Shown here piece after piece: positions 35,266-43,340 of a stretch of 64,000 nucleotides of DNA (its first letter is position 1; each line of letters begins with the position of its first letter). Made by a program: the position numbers and the translations under genes. The notes beneath the pieces were generated by a model. That model was not told the DNA's origin. It did no database searches and saw only the letters and a program-made list of their open reading frames with translations. The DNA comes from Bacteroidia bacterium (lineage in GTDB: Bacteria; Bacteroidota; Bacteroidia; JADZBD01), in the NCBI GenBank assembly GCA_020852255.1, contig JADZBD010000022.1, forward strand, positions 24,761 through 88,760. The letters are read 5' to 3'.

Positions 35266-36312
35266 TTACAATGAATAAATTTTTAAGAATTCTTCTTCTG
35301 TAAGATGCAGGGAAGTCGCCATTTCTTTGATAGTAAGTCGCTGCGCTCTGCGGTAAGAGGTGATTAGATCGCGCATCAATCGCGATTTTTCCACGGGAAC
35401 ATCTAACTCCCTTGGTTCCCTACGACGGATCTGTAATTGGTTGAACTGAGTCAGTAGGTAGGTCTTCTGATTTTTACTGATACATCCAAGATCTTCTGCA
35501 CGGTAAAGGAGCGCATGCATGGAGACCTTCCACTTTCGCTTGAGTTCTGCCAGTGAGTTCACCGTAACATCCCTTTTGAAATCTGGTCTGATATCATCCT
35601 CCGGCATCAAAAACTCTGAGGCAAACAAATTTGATTCATGCCCGGTGTTGCGGTCGAAGGCGGGATTAGTATGCGCATGCATTACAAGATGTCCAAGTTC
35701 TATCGCTAGACTGAACCGTTGCCTGTCCCCCAACATGGAACTGTTTAAAAAGATCAAAGGGTGCTGCTCCTTTGTCAGTACCAATCGACTATCCACGCGT
35801 TCTGTTCCAAAATCAAAACTGAGAACCGGAATCTCATGAGACTCCAGCACCTCTGACATGTTTTCAATCATTCCTGCATGAATCTTCCATTGTTTTCGGA
35901 GTTTTCTTGCGGCTTCAACCGGTGATCCGGATACCGCGATCTCAAACACAGGTATTTTGGGCGATGATTTTTCCGTATGCCGAAACAACCACTCTGCCTG
36001 AAGCCTGAAAACATTGATCCGTGCCTCGATGGGGAAGATCATTTTTTGTGGAACCTTATGTCTTTTGCGAAAACTGAGATTTGAAGAAAGGAACGCTTCA
36101 GCATCCTGATAAAAGAATTCACGCGGATAGGCAAGCACTTGTTCAAGCAGGACGATCTGATCCTCACTCAAATTCTGTTCGCCGGATTCCGCCTTGCTGA
36201 GTTTCCCCGGCGAGATGCCAAGCCGGTCTGCCAGATCCTTCTGTGATAGCCCCCTGGACTCCCGTGCCAGCACGATCATTCCGGTATTAATCTTTGTTTC
36301 TGTTGCTATCAT
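35266..36312 (-). CDS. XRE-HTH plus ImmA/IrrE-type regulator with altered zinc motif
   Basis: 348 residues. The N-terminal HTH has GLSQKDLADRLGISPGKLSKAESGEQNLS. The C-terminal ImmA/IrrE domain has SLAIELGHLVMHAHTNP followed by SNLFASEFLMPEDDI. The usual HExxH reads I-E-L-G-H, so the first zinc-binding His is lost, while the Glu, second His and the NxFAxxFLMP segment remain. It may regulate without protease activity. Inverted operator-like repeats precede it. Confidence 0.85.
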   Translation of the reverse strand: MIATETKINTGMIVLARESRGLSQKDLADRLGISPGKLSKAESGEQNLSEDQIVLLEQVLAYPREFFYQDAEAFLSSNLSFRKRHKVPQKMIFPIEARINVFRLQAEWLFRHTEKSSPKIPVFEIAVSGSPVEAARKLRKQWKIHAGMIENMSEVLESHEIPVLSFDFGTERVDSRLVLTKEQHPLIFLNSSMLGDRQRFSLAIELGHLVMHAHTNPAFDRNTGHESNLFASEFLMPEDDIRPDFKRDVTVNSLAELKRKWKVSMHALLYRAEDLGCISKNQKTYLLTQFNQLQIRRREPRELDVPVEKSRLMRDLITSYRRAQRLTIKEMATSLHLTEEEFLKIYSL

Positions 36313-36597
36313 CGGTTCATTATTCGGTCACACGCCAAAAGTATAAATGTTTTATTATTTGACAAATTAATTTCCACAAATGTTTGTTACTATCTCATAT
36401 TAATATGTATATCAATTAATTATGATTTTTACAGTTTGTGAAATAATAAACTAGCCGATCCAAAATGACCTTGGAATCAGTTCAGATCACGGTCACAAAG
36501 GGGGTCAAAGTGTCCATAGATTATCGTGCTTGACGACGTAATTTCGCGACAGCACAGAAGTGTGTGCTTACTAAAATTATTAATCAAAAAAAATAAC
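36313..36597. other. A+T-rich intergenic region
   Basis: 285 bp between the divergently arranged XRE regulator and a small rightward gene. Apart from the inverted repeats listed separately I see no gene or RNA structure. Confidence 0.4.
36352..36449. promoter_or_regulatory. Inverted repeats, probable operator region of the XRE regulator
   Basis: TTATTATTTGACAAA (36352-36366) faces TTTGTGAAATAATAA (36435-36449): 14 of 15 positions are complementary. Between them ACAAA-TG-TTTGT (36376-36387) is a compact palindrome with the same half-site. The very A+T-rich segment lies 40-137 bp upstream of the regulator start, consistent with autoregulation. Confidence 0.5.
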
Positions 36598-36777
36598 ATG
36601 AGAACTTCTTACGCAGTAATACAACTTGAAGCATCCGTAGCACCGATGAACAATGGACAACAGACAGTCCGCATTCTGCACAACGGATTTGAAACGGAGG
36701 ATCAGGCGATGGCATGGATCAATAATCAGCCATTTGGTCGGTATGGCATCATAAAGTTTGTCGACAAGATCCACTAA
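36598..36777 (+). CDS. Small unrecognised protein
   Basis: 59 residues from ATG 36598, preceded by an A-rich stretch typical of Bacteroidota start regions. MRTSYAVIQLEASVAPMNNG, then FETEDQAMAWINNQPFG and IIKFVDKIH suggest a compact ferredoxin-like alpha/beta fold. It converges on the first CD-NTase gene with 11 bp between stops. No function proposed. Confidence 0.5.
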   Translation: MRTSYAVIQLEASVAPMNNGQQTVRILHNGFETEDQAMAWINNQPFGRYGIIKFVDKIH

Positions 36778-36788
36778 GCGGCGCCGCT

Positions 36789-37589
36789 TTATATCATCGG
36801 AAATATTTTCTTCAATTCCATTTGCGCGTAATCATCCATACCTTTTTCAAGTAACAGTTCAATGTTTTCTACCATCTGTTTTGTCTTACGATTCAGCTCG
36901 TTTTGTATGTCAGAATTTGAATAATTCAAACGATCGATGACATGAAATACATTGTATTCAATCCCCTCCTCCTGATCAAAGCACTTAAGCATCCAATTTT
37001 CAACCGGCAAGGTTTGGTAAACAGAACCATTTATCACGTTCCAATATTTGAAGATTAGGATTAGATCAATAAGCATTCCTTTTGTATTGGTGAATTCTGC
37101 AATTCTCTTTTTTAGATCATCTGGCTCCGTTTTTATCCATTCGATACCGGCGTCAGTTCTTTTCGGTATGGCGTACTTTTCATAATAAGAAGAGGTTTCC
37201 GCCGTGTAAACGCATGGTGTGAGTTCAAACTTAATATGATTCAACTCAATGACTATTGTTGGGTGATCTTGGTATTTGTCAGAGCGAGGATAATTATCTT
37301 CCGCGAACTTTTTTAGCTTACTCAGATAAGTTTGCGGCTCCCATTTTCTCTCGTCGAATGTGATCAGGAGATCTACATCTGATTCGGAATCCACTTTTCT
37401 GGTAAGAAGCGTTTCCCGATCATAAGAACCGAATCGTTTAACTTTCGTAAGGCCATCATCAAAAAATGCAAGAATTAGTTTATCCTTAAGAGCCTTTATA
37501 GAAGTTTCAATTTTGTCATGTTCTTCAGGGGCTAACCGAATTTTATCAGCTAACTCTTTTAGGTATGCAGCTATTGTCTTGTTTCTCAT
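36789..37589 (-). CDS. CD-NTase-like nucleotidyltransferase (SMODS type), first copy
   Basis: 266 residues. FGSYDRETLLTRKVDSESDVDLLITF gives the GS...DxD metal site; a third acidic residue may be Glu in IKFELTPCVY. Downstream VIDRLNYSNSDIQ resembles the OAS/CD-NTase helical part. CD-NTases make cyclic di- or oligonucleotides on phage infection. No effector lies on its own strand; it is divergent from a second CD-NTase and could work with that operon or be independent. Confidence 0.75.
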   Translation of the reverse strand: MRNKTIAAYLKELADKIRLAPEEHDKIETSIKALKDKLILAFFDDGLTKVKRFGSYDRETLLTRKVDSESDVDLLITFDERKWEPQTYLSKLKKFAEDNYPRSDKYQDHPTIVIELNHIKFELTPCVYTAETSSYYEKYAIPKRTDAGIEWIKTEPDDLKKRIAEFTNTKGMLIDLILIFKYWNVINGSVYQTLPVENWMLKCFDQEEGIEYNVFHVIDRLNYSNSDIQNELNRKTKQMVENIELLLEKGMDDYAQMELKKIFPMI

Positions 37590-37741
37590 GTTCTTATGTT
37601 AAAGACCTGCCATCGCAAATATCGAGCCCTCTTCGGTTTCTGTCAGATTGCTAAGTTTAAACAGTCTGAAAATGACATAATTGCAGGTTTTGTTGGGTGG
37701 CGTAGTAATTGAGTATTTACCTCGAAACCAAAACATATCGA

Positions 37742-38713
37742 ATGCCGACACTTCTACAATGCATTGACGGACTCATTGAAAATATTACAGTAACGGACAG
37801 ACAGGAGGAAAATATTAAGGGATCAGTGAGCAATCTCACCGCCTGCATGAAAGACCCAGACAACGATTTACACGTAAGCGAGGTATTTACAAACGGTTCA
37901 TATGAAAGGGACACGATTATCCGACCCTTAAAAGATATCGATCTCTTTGCCGTACTGAAAAGAGATAAGTGGGCGGATCAATATGGAAACTTGCCAAGTC
38001 CCCAAAGTGTCCTAACCAAAATCAAAAACTATCTCAATGGACTTAACGACTACAAAGGCAAGGTGACTCAGAATAGGCCCTGTGTTACAATAGAACTAAG
38101 CGATAAGGACTTTGATGTGCTGCCCAGCTTTGAACAGCAAGGCGGCGGTTATCTTATACCAAACCACAATCTGAGCTCATGGATATTTTCTTACCCTGAA
38201 CAATTGACCAAGAATCTAGATGATATTCACAAGATCAGGAACTATAAAGTTAAACCGACGATTAAAGCGGTTAAATACTGGAATCGGGAGGCGGGTATGT
38301 TGATCCCATCCTACCATATTGAGGAAGTAGCGATCAATATTTTTCAAGTGAGTAGTTTCACCAACTATGAGGAATCGATTCGTCTTTGGTTTAACAACGT
38401 AGAGTTCCATTTACAATCCAATAAGTTCAAATCCAATGATGATTACACCGCCGCCATCAATAAGATCAAAAAGGTCAAGGATAAGTTGAACGATGCTAAG
38501 AGGCTATATGACGAGAAAAAAGAAGATGAGGCCATTGCTATCTGGAAAGCAATTTTCAAGGATGAATTCCCTACTATTGATCTGGAAGAAGCGAAAGCAT
38601 TCGGCAGAGATCTCGCTAAGGGTACCTTGAAAGTTGCGGCCTCAGGAGCATTATCAACCACAGTTGGGAATTCCAGTCCTTCTTCCAAGGGCTTTTTCGG
38701 GGAATCAAAATGA
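37742..38713 (+). CDS. CD-NTase of a CBASS operon
   Basis: About 323 residues from ATG 37742 (an in-frame TTG at 37709 would add 11). The SMODS nucleotidyltransferase core shows NGSYERDTIIRPLKDIDLFAVL and the third Asp in SDKDFDVLPSF, so all metal ligands are present. The helical C-terminal part is typical of OAS-like enzymes. It should synthesise a cyclic nucleotide that activates the downstream membrane effector. Its stop overlaps the E2-like gene as ATGA. Confidence 0.85.
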   Translation: MPTLLQCIDGLIENITVTDRQEENIKGSVSNLTACMKDPDNDLHVSEVFTNGSYERDTIIRPLKDIDLFAVLKRDKWADQYGNLPSPQSVLTKIKNYLNGLNDYKGKVTQNRPCVTIELSDKDFDVLPSFEQQGGGYLIPNHNLSSWIFSYPEQLTKNLDDIHKIRNYKVKPTIKAVKYWNREAGMLIPSYHIEEVAINIFQVSSFTNYEESIRLWFNNVEFHLQSNKFKSNDDYTAAINKIKKVKDKLNDAKRLYDEKKEDEAIAIWKAIFKDEFPTIDLEEAKAFGRDLAKGTLKVAASGALSTTVGNSSPSSKGFFGESK

Positions 38714-39129
38714 TAAAGGCCCACCATAAAGCAGAATTGATACAGCTTCAGTCTATGAGGCTCCGGTACCCGCATTTTTCCGTAGCAAGGAATAAGGAGG
38801 GAAATCTTGTTTTTACAGGAACCCTTCAGCCAAAAACATATATGCCGGTTTACACCGTAGAAGTTGAATATAGGGGAAACCATCAACCAAAGGTGAAGGT
38901 ATTATCCCCGATTTTGGTTGAGAATCCGAAACATTATTACCACGATCAGAGATGTTTATGTCTTTACAAACCGGAAAACTTCAACTGGGTAGCCACGAAG
39001 CCGATAAGTAATTACATTATTCCCTGGACTACTTGCTGGATTTATTTCTACGAGGTATGGAAGGAAAGAAAGGTATGGCTTGGACCGGAAGCGGACCATA
39101 CTGGCAGTTCAGAAAAACAAATGCTTTGA
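38710..39129 (+). CDS. CBASS-associated E2-like protein
   Basis: 139 residues. HDQRCLCLYKPENFNWV followed by NYIIPWTTCWIYFYEVW, RKVWLGPEADH matches the E2-like (UBC-fold) domain of type II CBASS, with catalytic Cys in LCLY. No E1 or JAB gene is present, so this is the short form, in which an E2-only protein is thought to conjugate the cyclase to itself or to targets and prime it. Translationally coupled to the CD-NTase. Confidence 0.82.
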   Translation: MIKAHHKAELIQLQSMRLRYPHFSVARNKEGNLVFTGTLQPKTYMPVYTVEVEYRGNHQPKVKVLSPILVENPKHYYHDQRCLCLYKPENFNWVATKPISNYIIPWTTCWIYFYEVWKERKVWLGPEADHTGSSEKQML

Positions 39130-39143
39130 TATAAGAAGAGAAG

Positions 39144-39929
39144 ATGACCAGAAATGTACCCCACCAGAATTCCTTCGACACTGCAAAACTGATCGAGAGA
39201 TGGCAGTTTATTGTGTTACTACTTTCCACAGCGGCTACTATTACCTCCATCGCCTTGAATACACAGAAAACTGAGGGACCATCCGTTTCTGGCTGGGATG
39301 CTATCGACTGGGCGAATGCTTCGTCTTCATTTTTCGCTGTAGGCTACATAGTACTTGAAATACTTATCAATGACAAATTTTATAATTCTGGCAAGGAAAA
39401 ACGGCTCGATTTAGTAGATCATGCCTTTGATACTAATTTCTCCGGTGAGAAATCAACGGGCTATTTCAATCCGGGTGGAATTAACAAAGGTATTTACAAG
39501 TTGGCCGTACTTTCTTTTGAAAACTCTCTTTTCACTAGCGTAATTATCCGAAGAATGATAGTGTTTAAATGGATCGTTGCGATCATCATAAGCGGTCTTT
39601 TTATTTTTTCCGCTTGCCTAGGGAATAAGGAATTGGTCAATAATCTCCTTCAAATTGCGGCCACTGGAATCTTGGTTCAGCAGGCCATCAGGCTCCAGCA
39701 GTTTTCTAACCGAATGGGAAATATCCACTCTGATTTCAAGGCTCTGTTCAATGATCTTAAAGATATGACCGATAAATCCAGCAAGGAGGGAGAAATGGTA
39801 CGAAATATTTTGAACTACGAAGCAACACATTCATGGGGAAGCATACTTCTCAATTCCAATACCTTTGCGAAACTGAACCCTACTCTTTCAAAAAAATGGG
39901 ACGGTTTAAAGCAGAATTATAAAATATAG
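39144..39929 (+). CDS. Four-span membrane effector (S-4TM-like)
   Basis: 261 residues. Spans near 22-42 (FIVLLLSTAATITSIAL), 55-75 (SSFFAVGYIVLEILI), 135-157 (VFKWIVAIIISGLFIFSAC) and 165-185 (NLLQIAATGILVQQAI). The region between spans 2 and 3 has the LVDHAFDTNF segment, consistent with SMODS-associated 4TM effectors. On binding the cyclic nucleotide it would disrupt the inner membrane and abort infection. It starts 14 bp after the E2-like gene. Confidence 0.75.
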   Translation: MTRNVPHQNSFDTAKLIERWQFIVLLLSTAATITSIALNTQKTEGPSVSGWDAIDWANASSSFFAVGYIVLEILINDKFYNSGKEKRLDLVDHAFDTNFSGEKSTGYFNPGGINKGIYKLAVLSFENSLFTSVIIRRMIVFKWIVAIIISGLFIFSACLGNKELVNNLLQIAATGILVQQAIRLQQFSNRMGNIHSDFKALFNDLKDMTDKSSKEGEMVRNILNYEATHSWGSILLNSNTFAKLNPTLSKKWDGLKQNYKI

Positions 39930-39934
39930 CCCGA

Positions 39935-40825
39935 ATGAATACAGCCTCCTTTACTTTTCTTTCAAAATGTCAGGACGTGAGTGTAATACCGAACAACATT
40001 ACCTCAAGCAATGACGGCCTAAGGTCTTTTCTGAATATCCCTCTCTCGTTTGTTTTCAGGCTTCCGTTAAAACGCACATGCATGGATATTACTTCAATAA
40101 ACGCAAAGTTGAAACTGGGGACTCCAGATGTATTGCTATCCGAGAGGCATGTTCCATTTGGGTATTTTATTCAACAACGTGAGGAGTGGGAACGAGGAGA
40201 GTTATTCAAATTTTTGCTGGATGATAGGGCTATTGCTAAAATTGAGAAGCATCGCAAAGGCGATATTAGATTTCATATTGAATTGCAAATAGTAGCCTCC
40301 TTAATGACGGAATTCCATTTCTCTGATCAGAGAATGATACGTGGAGGAGATGGATCGATAGTAGATTCGTGTAATTTACAGTTTTCAATTCCGCGATCCA
40401 TTTGGATTGAAAAAATTCTTCCCGATTTGGGTCACCAGAGTTTCAGACTGGTTGAAATACCCCTTGGTCACAAACAACTGAAAGAGGCATACTCTGATAT
40501 AATCTTCGAATTCAATAAGGCTGAAGATTATTTTAATCAAACAGATTATAATAAGTGTGTTGCTCACTGTAGAAACACGCTAGATGCATTAACACGCAAC
40601 TTGAAAAAAATAAAGGAACGCAAGCCCTCAGAGTCCAGTTTTAAATGGCTTGAAGGGATTGACAAAGCTACCTTCAGTTGGATTGATGAGTTGAATAAAA
40701 CGAATTCTGCGATATCTTCAAAATCCCATCATTCTGGACAGAAGAAGGAGTTTACAAGGCACGAAGCGGAATCTATTTATCTAGTGATTTTGGGGCTTTT
40801 GAATCTTATTGGACATATAAAGTGA
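39935..40825 (+). CDS. Unrecognised fourth gene of the CBASS-like operon
   Basis: 296 residues, starting 5 bp after the effector gene. Residues 1-190 are mostly strands with a segment IPRSIWIEKILPDLGHQSFRLVEIP. Residues 195-296 are helical and HEPN-like in outline (FNKAEDYFNQTDYNKCVAHCRNTLDALTRNLK), but no RxxxxH motif is evident. It is not a JAB, E1, HORMA or TRIP13 protein. It may sense, regulate or supplement the system. Confidence 0.55.
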   Translation: MNTASFTFLSKCQDVSVIPNNITSSNDGLRSFLNIPLSFVFRLPLKRTCMDITSINAKLKLGTPDVLLSERHVPFGYFIQQREEWERGELFKFLLDDRAIAKIEKHRKGDIRFHIELQIVASLMTEFHFSDQRMIRGGDGSIVDSCNLQFSIPRSIWIEKILPDLGHQSFRLVEIPLGHKQLKEAYSDIIFEFNKAEDYFNQTDYNKCVAHCRNTLDALTRNLKKIKERKPSESSFKWLEGIDKATFSWIDELNKTNSAISSKSHHSGQKKEFTRHEAESIYLVILGLLNLIGHIK

Positions 40826-40830
40826 ATGAG

Positions 40831-41676
40831 CTACACTTCATGCTTCTTAACCCAACCCGCAACAATTTCGGGAAGCCTCGTCACTACCTCTTTCCCGAAC
40901 AGGGCCTCAGTAAGAATTCCCATATGTAGCATGTCAATTATCCTGCATAAGTAAGAACGGCCTAGCGTCCACCATGTGAAATAATCATCAACGATCAGAT
41001 AGTGTTCAACTTCAACATTTACGTTCTCTCTTACTTCCCGAAGCTCAAGTCCATCAAGTAACGTTTCATACACGCCATCAGCAACCCTGCTCCCGAATGT
41101 TGTTGTGAAATAATACTCCTTGATCTCCCAGACGGCAATTGGATTGATCACATTGGGGAATGCGCCGTCAACTCGTCTAGACAGAGTACGGACAGGAAAT
41201 TTATTTTGAGTAATCGCTGTTAGTTGCATTGGATCATAGTCACATGTTATTCCCCCGCAATTTGCTTCGATAAGCATATTGACAATTCCCGTGAGGTAGG
41301 CGTAGCCGCTTTTCTTTCCCTTTTGCTTATTTTTCGGCAACGGACAATTGGGTTTCAATTCCTTTCTAAGTTTAGCGAAAATCTTTCTCGCCTCCGCAAC
41401 TTTCATGAGATTAGGTTGGACCTTAGTGTTCAGAACATCAGCCCTATGTTGCAGATAGCCGACAATTAATTTGCCATATTCTGTAAACTGATTCTTCTCA
41501 TCTATCACCTTGCTATAATCCAAATTACTACTTGAATAAACACGCTTGATTTCTTCTAGAGTATGAACCTTGATACTCTTTGTTTTCCGGTCAGTATAGC
41601 CCGCCCTCTGGCTGATCAATTTAATATTGGCCCAAAACTCTAGCGGTTGATCCAAGTATGTTTTATTTGCGTTCAT
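40831..41676 (-). CDS. Predicted Type II restriction endonuclease
   Basis: 281 residues. RRVDGAFPNVINPIAVWEIKEYY supplies Asp170...Glu184-x-Lys186, a PD-(D/E)XK active site. The ORF overlaps the upstream controller-type HTH gene by 14 bp and faces a Dam-class methylase, the classic C-R / M layout. The recognition site cannot be read from sequence; the methylase class suggests an adenine-containing site such as GATC. Confidence 0.7.
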   Translation of the reverse strand: MNANKTYLDQPLEFWANIKLISQRAGYTDRKTKSIKVHTLEEIKRVYSSSNLDYSKVIDEKNQFTEYGKLIVGYLQHRADVLNTKVQPNLMKVAEARKIFAKLRKELKPNCPLPKNKQKGKKSGYAYLTGIVNMLIEANCGGITCDYDPMQLTAITQNKFPVRTLSRRVDGAFPNVINPIAVWEIKEYYFTTTFGSRVADGVYETLLDGLELREVRENVNVEVEHYLIVDDYFTWWTLGRSYLCRIIDMLHMGILTEALFGKEVVTRLPEIVAGWVKKHEV

Positions 41677-41914
41677 TCAAGGCCTTTTCAAATTCGCGGG
41701 TGAATTCTTCCAAATTTGATCCCAAAACTTTACATATCAATCTGAGTTCCACCAAATCCAGGCGGCGTTCACCGCTTTCTACTTTACTGATAAATGACTG
41801 AGGTAAGTTCAGTTTCTTTGCAAGGTCAGATTGGCGCATATTTGAACTGACTCTTAGCCTGTACAATTGCTCCAATAGAACCTTGTACTCCTTTTTGAAC
41901 AGGCTTTTCTTCAC
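41663..41914 (-). CDS. Controller (C) protein of the restriction-modification system
   Basis: 83 residues from GTG 41914. XRE HTH: NMRQSDLAKKLNLPQSFISKVESGERRLDLVELRLICKVLG. C proteins dimerise on operators between the C/R and M genes, delaying nuclease expression until methylation is established. Overlap with the nuclease gene and a palindromic site 19 bp upstream fit this role. Confidence 0.8.
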   Translation of the reverse strand: MKKSLFKKEYKVLLEQLYRLRVSSNMRQSDLAKKLNLPQSFISKVESGERRLDLVELRLICKVLGSNLEEFTREFEKALNERK

Positions 41915-41932
41915 GATTGTTCAAAAGTATAT

Positions 41933-41958
41933 CCTAAAATCGAATATCCCATATTAGG
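41933..41958. promoter_or_regulatory. Candidate C-box operator
   Basis: CCTAAAAT (41933-41940) and ATATTAGG (41951-41958) form an imperfect inverted repeat around an inner AATAT-CCC-ATATT palindrome (41944-41956). It lies between the controller start and the methylase promoter box at 41977, where C-protein operators are expected. Confidence 0.6.
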
Positions 41959-41976
41959 ATTTAGACACATCAATAT

Positions 41977-41984
41977 TACCTTTG
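41977..41984 (+). promoter_or_regulatory. -7 box for the methylase gene
   Basis: TACCTTTG matches TAnnTTTG and includes an in-frame TTG at 41982, so translation more likely starts at ATG 42000. Confidence 0.5.
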
Positions 41985-41999
41985 TACGAAATAGATCTT

Positions 42000-42872
42000 A
42001 TGCAACTCACGCTTGAACAGAAGTACAGAACCTACTATCCGCCAAAATATCAACTTCTAAAATGGGTTGGAAACAAGCAAAAATTTGCAGCGGAAATCAC
42101 AAGTTACTTTCCAACTGACTATAACAGGTATTTTGAGCCTTTTTTGGGAAGCGGAGCTATTTTAGCTACTGTTGCGCCGCATAAGGGAGTTGGTTCCGAT
42201 ACGTTTAAGCCGCTTGTAGAGATTTGGAAAAAGCTTTCTAACGACCCAGAAGGTTTGGTAAAATGGTATGCCGAGAGGAGAAATCGAATAATTAAGGAGC
42301 CAAAAGAAAAGGTGTATGAAGATGTAAAGGCATCCTACAATTCGAATCCCAACGGAGCGGATTTCCTCTTTTTAACTCGCTCCTGCTACGGTGGAATTGT
42401 CCGTTTTAGGAAGTCTGACGGCTATATGTCGACTCCATGCGGGGTTCACATACCAATTCCGGTCGAAAGTTTTGTTAAACGAGTAGCGGAATGGGGAAAG
42501 CGATTGAAATCCGTTCGATTTGAACATCTCGATTTCAAAGATGCGTTTGCTTTGGCCAAGGATGGAGATTTGATATATTGTGATCCACCATATTCCCACA
42601 GCCAAAGTATTTTGTACGGGGCACAGGATTTCAGGCTTGAGGATTTACTACTGGAAATTAAAAAGGCCAAATCGCGTGGAGTGATGGTAGCACTAAGTAT
42701 TGACGGAAATAAAAAATCCGGCAATTATATCTGCGATTTACCTATCCCTTCTGGGCTTTTTGAGAATGAAATCTTTGTGAACTGCGGACGTTCCATGCTC
42801 CGTCGCTTTCAATTGGAAGGACAAACGCTGGAAAAGGAGGTTGTTTCTGACAGGCTGTTACTTACATACTAG
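42000..42872 (+). CDS. Type II adenine-N6 DNA methyltransferase (Dam/DpnM class)
   Basis: 290 residues. SAM motif LLKWVGNKQKFAAEI with FEPFLGSGAI, and catalytic DLIYCDPPYSHSQS (DPPY). C-terminal CGRSMLRRFQLEGQ and VVSDRLLLTY resemble the target-recognition end of D12 enzymes. It protects host DNA from the facing nuclease. Distinct from the orphan methylase in the virion-like operon: the two share only general D12 motifs. Confidence 0.88.
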   Translation: MQLTLEQKYRTYYPPKYQLLKWVGNKQKFAAEITSYFPTDYNRYFEPFLGSGAILATVAPHKGVGSDTFKPLVEIWKKLSNDPEGLVKWYAERRNRIIKEPKEKVYEDVKASYNSNPNGADFLFLTRSCYGGIVRFRKSDGYMSTPCGVHIPIPVESFVKRVAEWGKRLKSVRFEHLDFKDAFALAKDGDLIYCDPPYSHSQSILYGAQDFRLEDLLLEIKKAKSRGVMVALSIDGNKKSGNYICDLPIPSGLFENEIFVNCGRSMLRRFQLEGQTLEKEVVSDRLLLTY

Positions 42873-42904
42873 CAGCTAATACCAAGAATATATCGCCTTG
42901 GTTT

Positions 42905-43294
42905 TCATCCGTTGTTACGGAATATGGCAGGCTCACCCTCAAACGCCACATCCCTCATCATTCCTTGCAGCTTTTCGGGTATCTGATTATAAAGTGGGGA
43001 GTTTTCAAAAATCTTATACGTAAACGTACTGGCGAAATTCTCTTCAGAATTTTCATTCACGACTATTACGAAATTGTGGTCGGAATACCTAAGCTCAAGT
43101 TGAACATCCTCAGAGTCATCTCCGTCAAAACTGATCGCGGACCACGCTTTCTTTCCCTGTGTAAATATTCCGATTTCAAATTCATCCATGCTCAAGAGTT
43201 TATCTGTTAAGATTCTTAAGAGAGATTTCGCATAAAATTCATGAAGTGCGGGAACTTCAGTTAGGACATCAATCTGAGGTAAAATACTTGACAT
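42905..43294 (-). CDS. Small unrecognised protein downstream of the cyclase-like gene
   Basis: About 129 residues from ATG 43294 (MSSILPQIDVLTEVPALHEF); a longer frame would overlap the cyclase gene and is Cys-rich nonsense. Strand-helix pattern with FDGDDSEDVQLELRYSDHNF. No domain recognised. It lies 46 bp after the cyclase-like gene on the same strand and may be its partner. Confidence 0.5.
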   Translation of the reverse strand: MSSILPQIDVLTEVPALHEFYAKSLLRILTDKLLSMDEFEIGIFTQGKKAWSAISFDGDDSEDVQLELRYSDHNFVIVVNENSEENFASTFTYKIFENSPLYNQIPEKLQGMMRDVAFEGEPAIFRNNG

Positions 43295-43340
43295 TGAGTA
43301 GTGATTTATTATGGGATTATAAATATAAGCACAAATTGTT

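Noticed and set aside
39144..39929. Assignment of the 4TM protein as a transporter
   Set aside because: Spacing of spans, position after an E2-like gene and soluble C-terminus fit CBASS effectors better.
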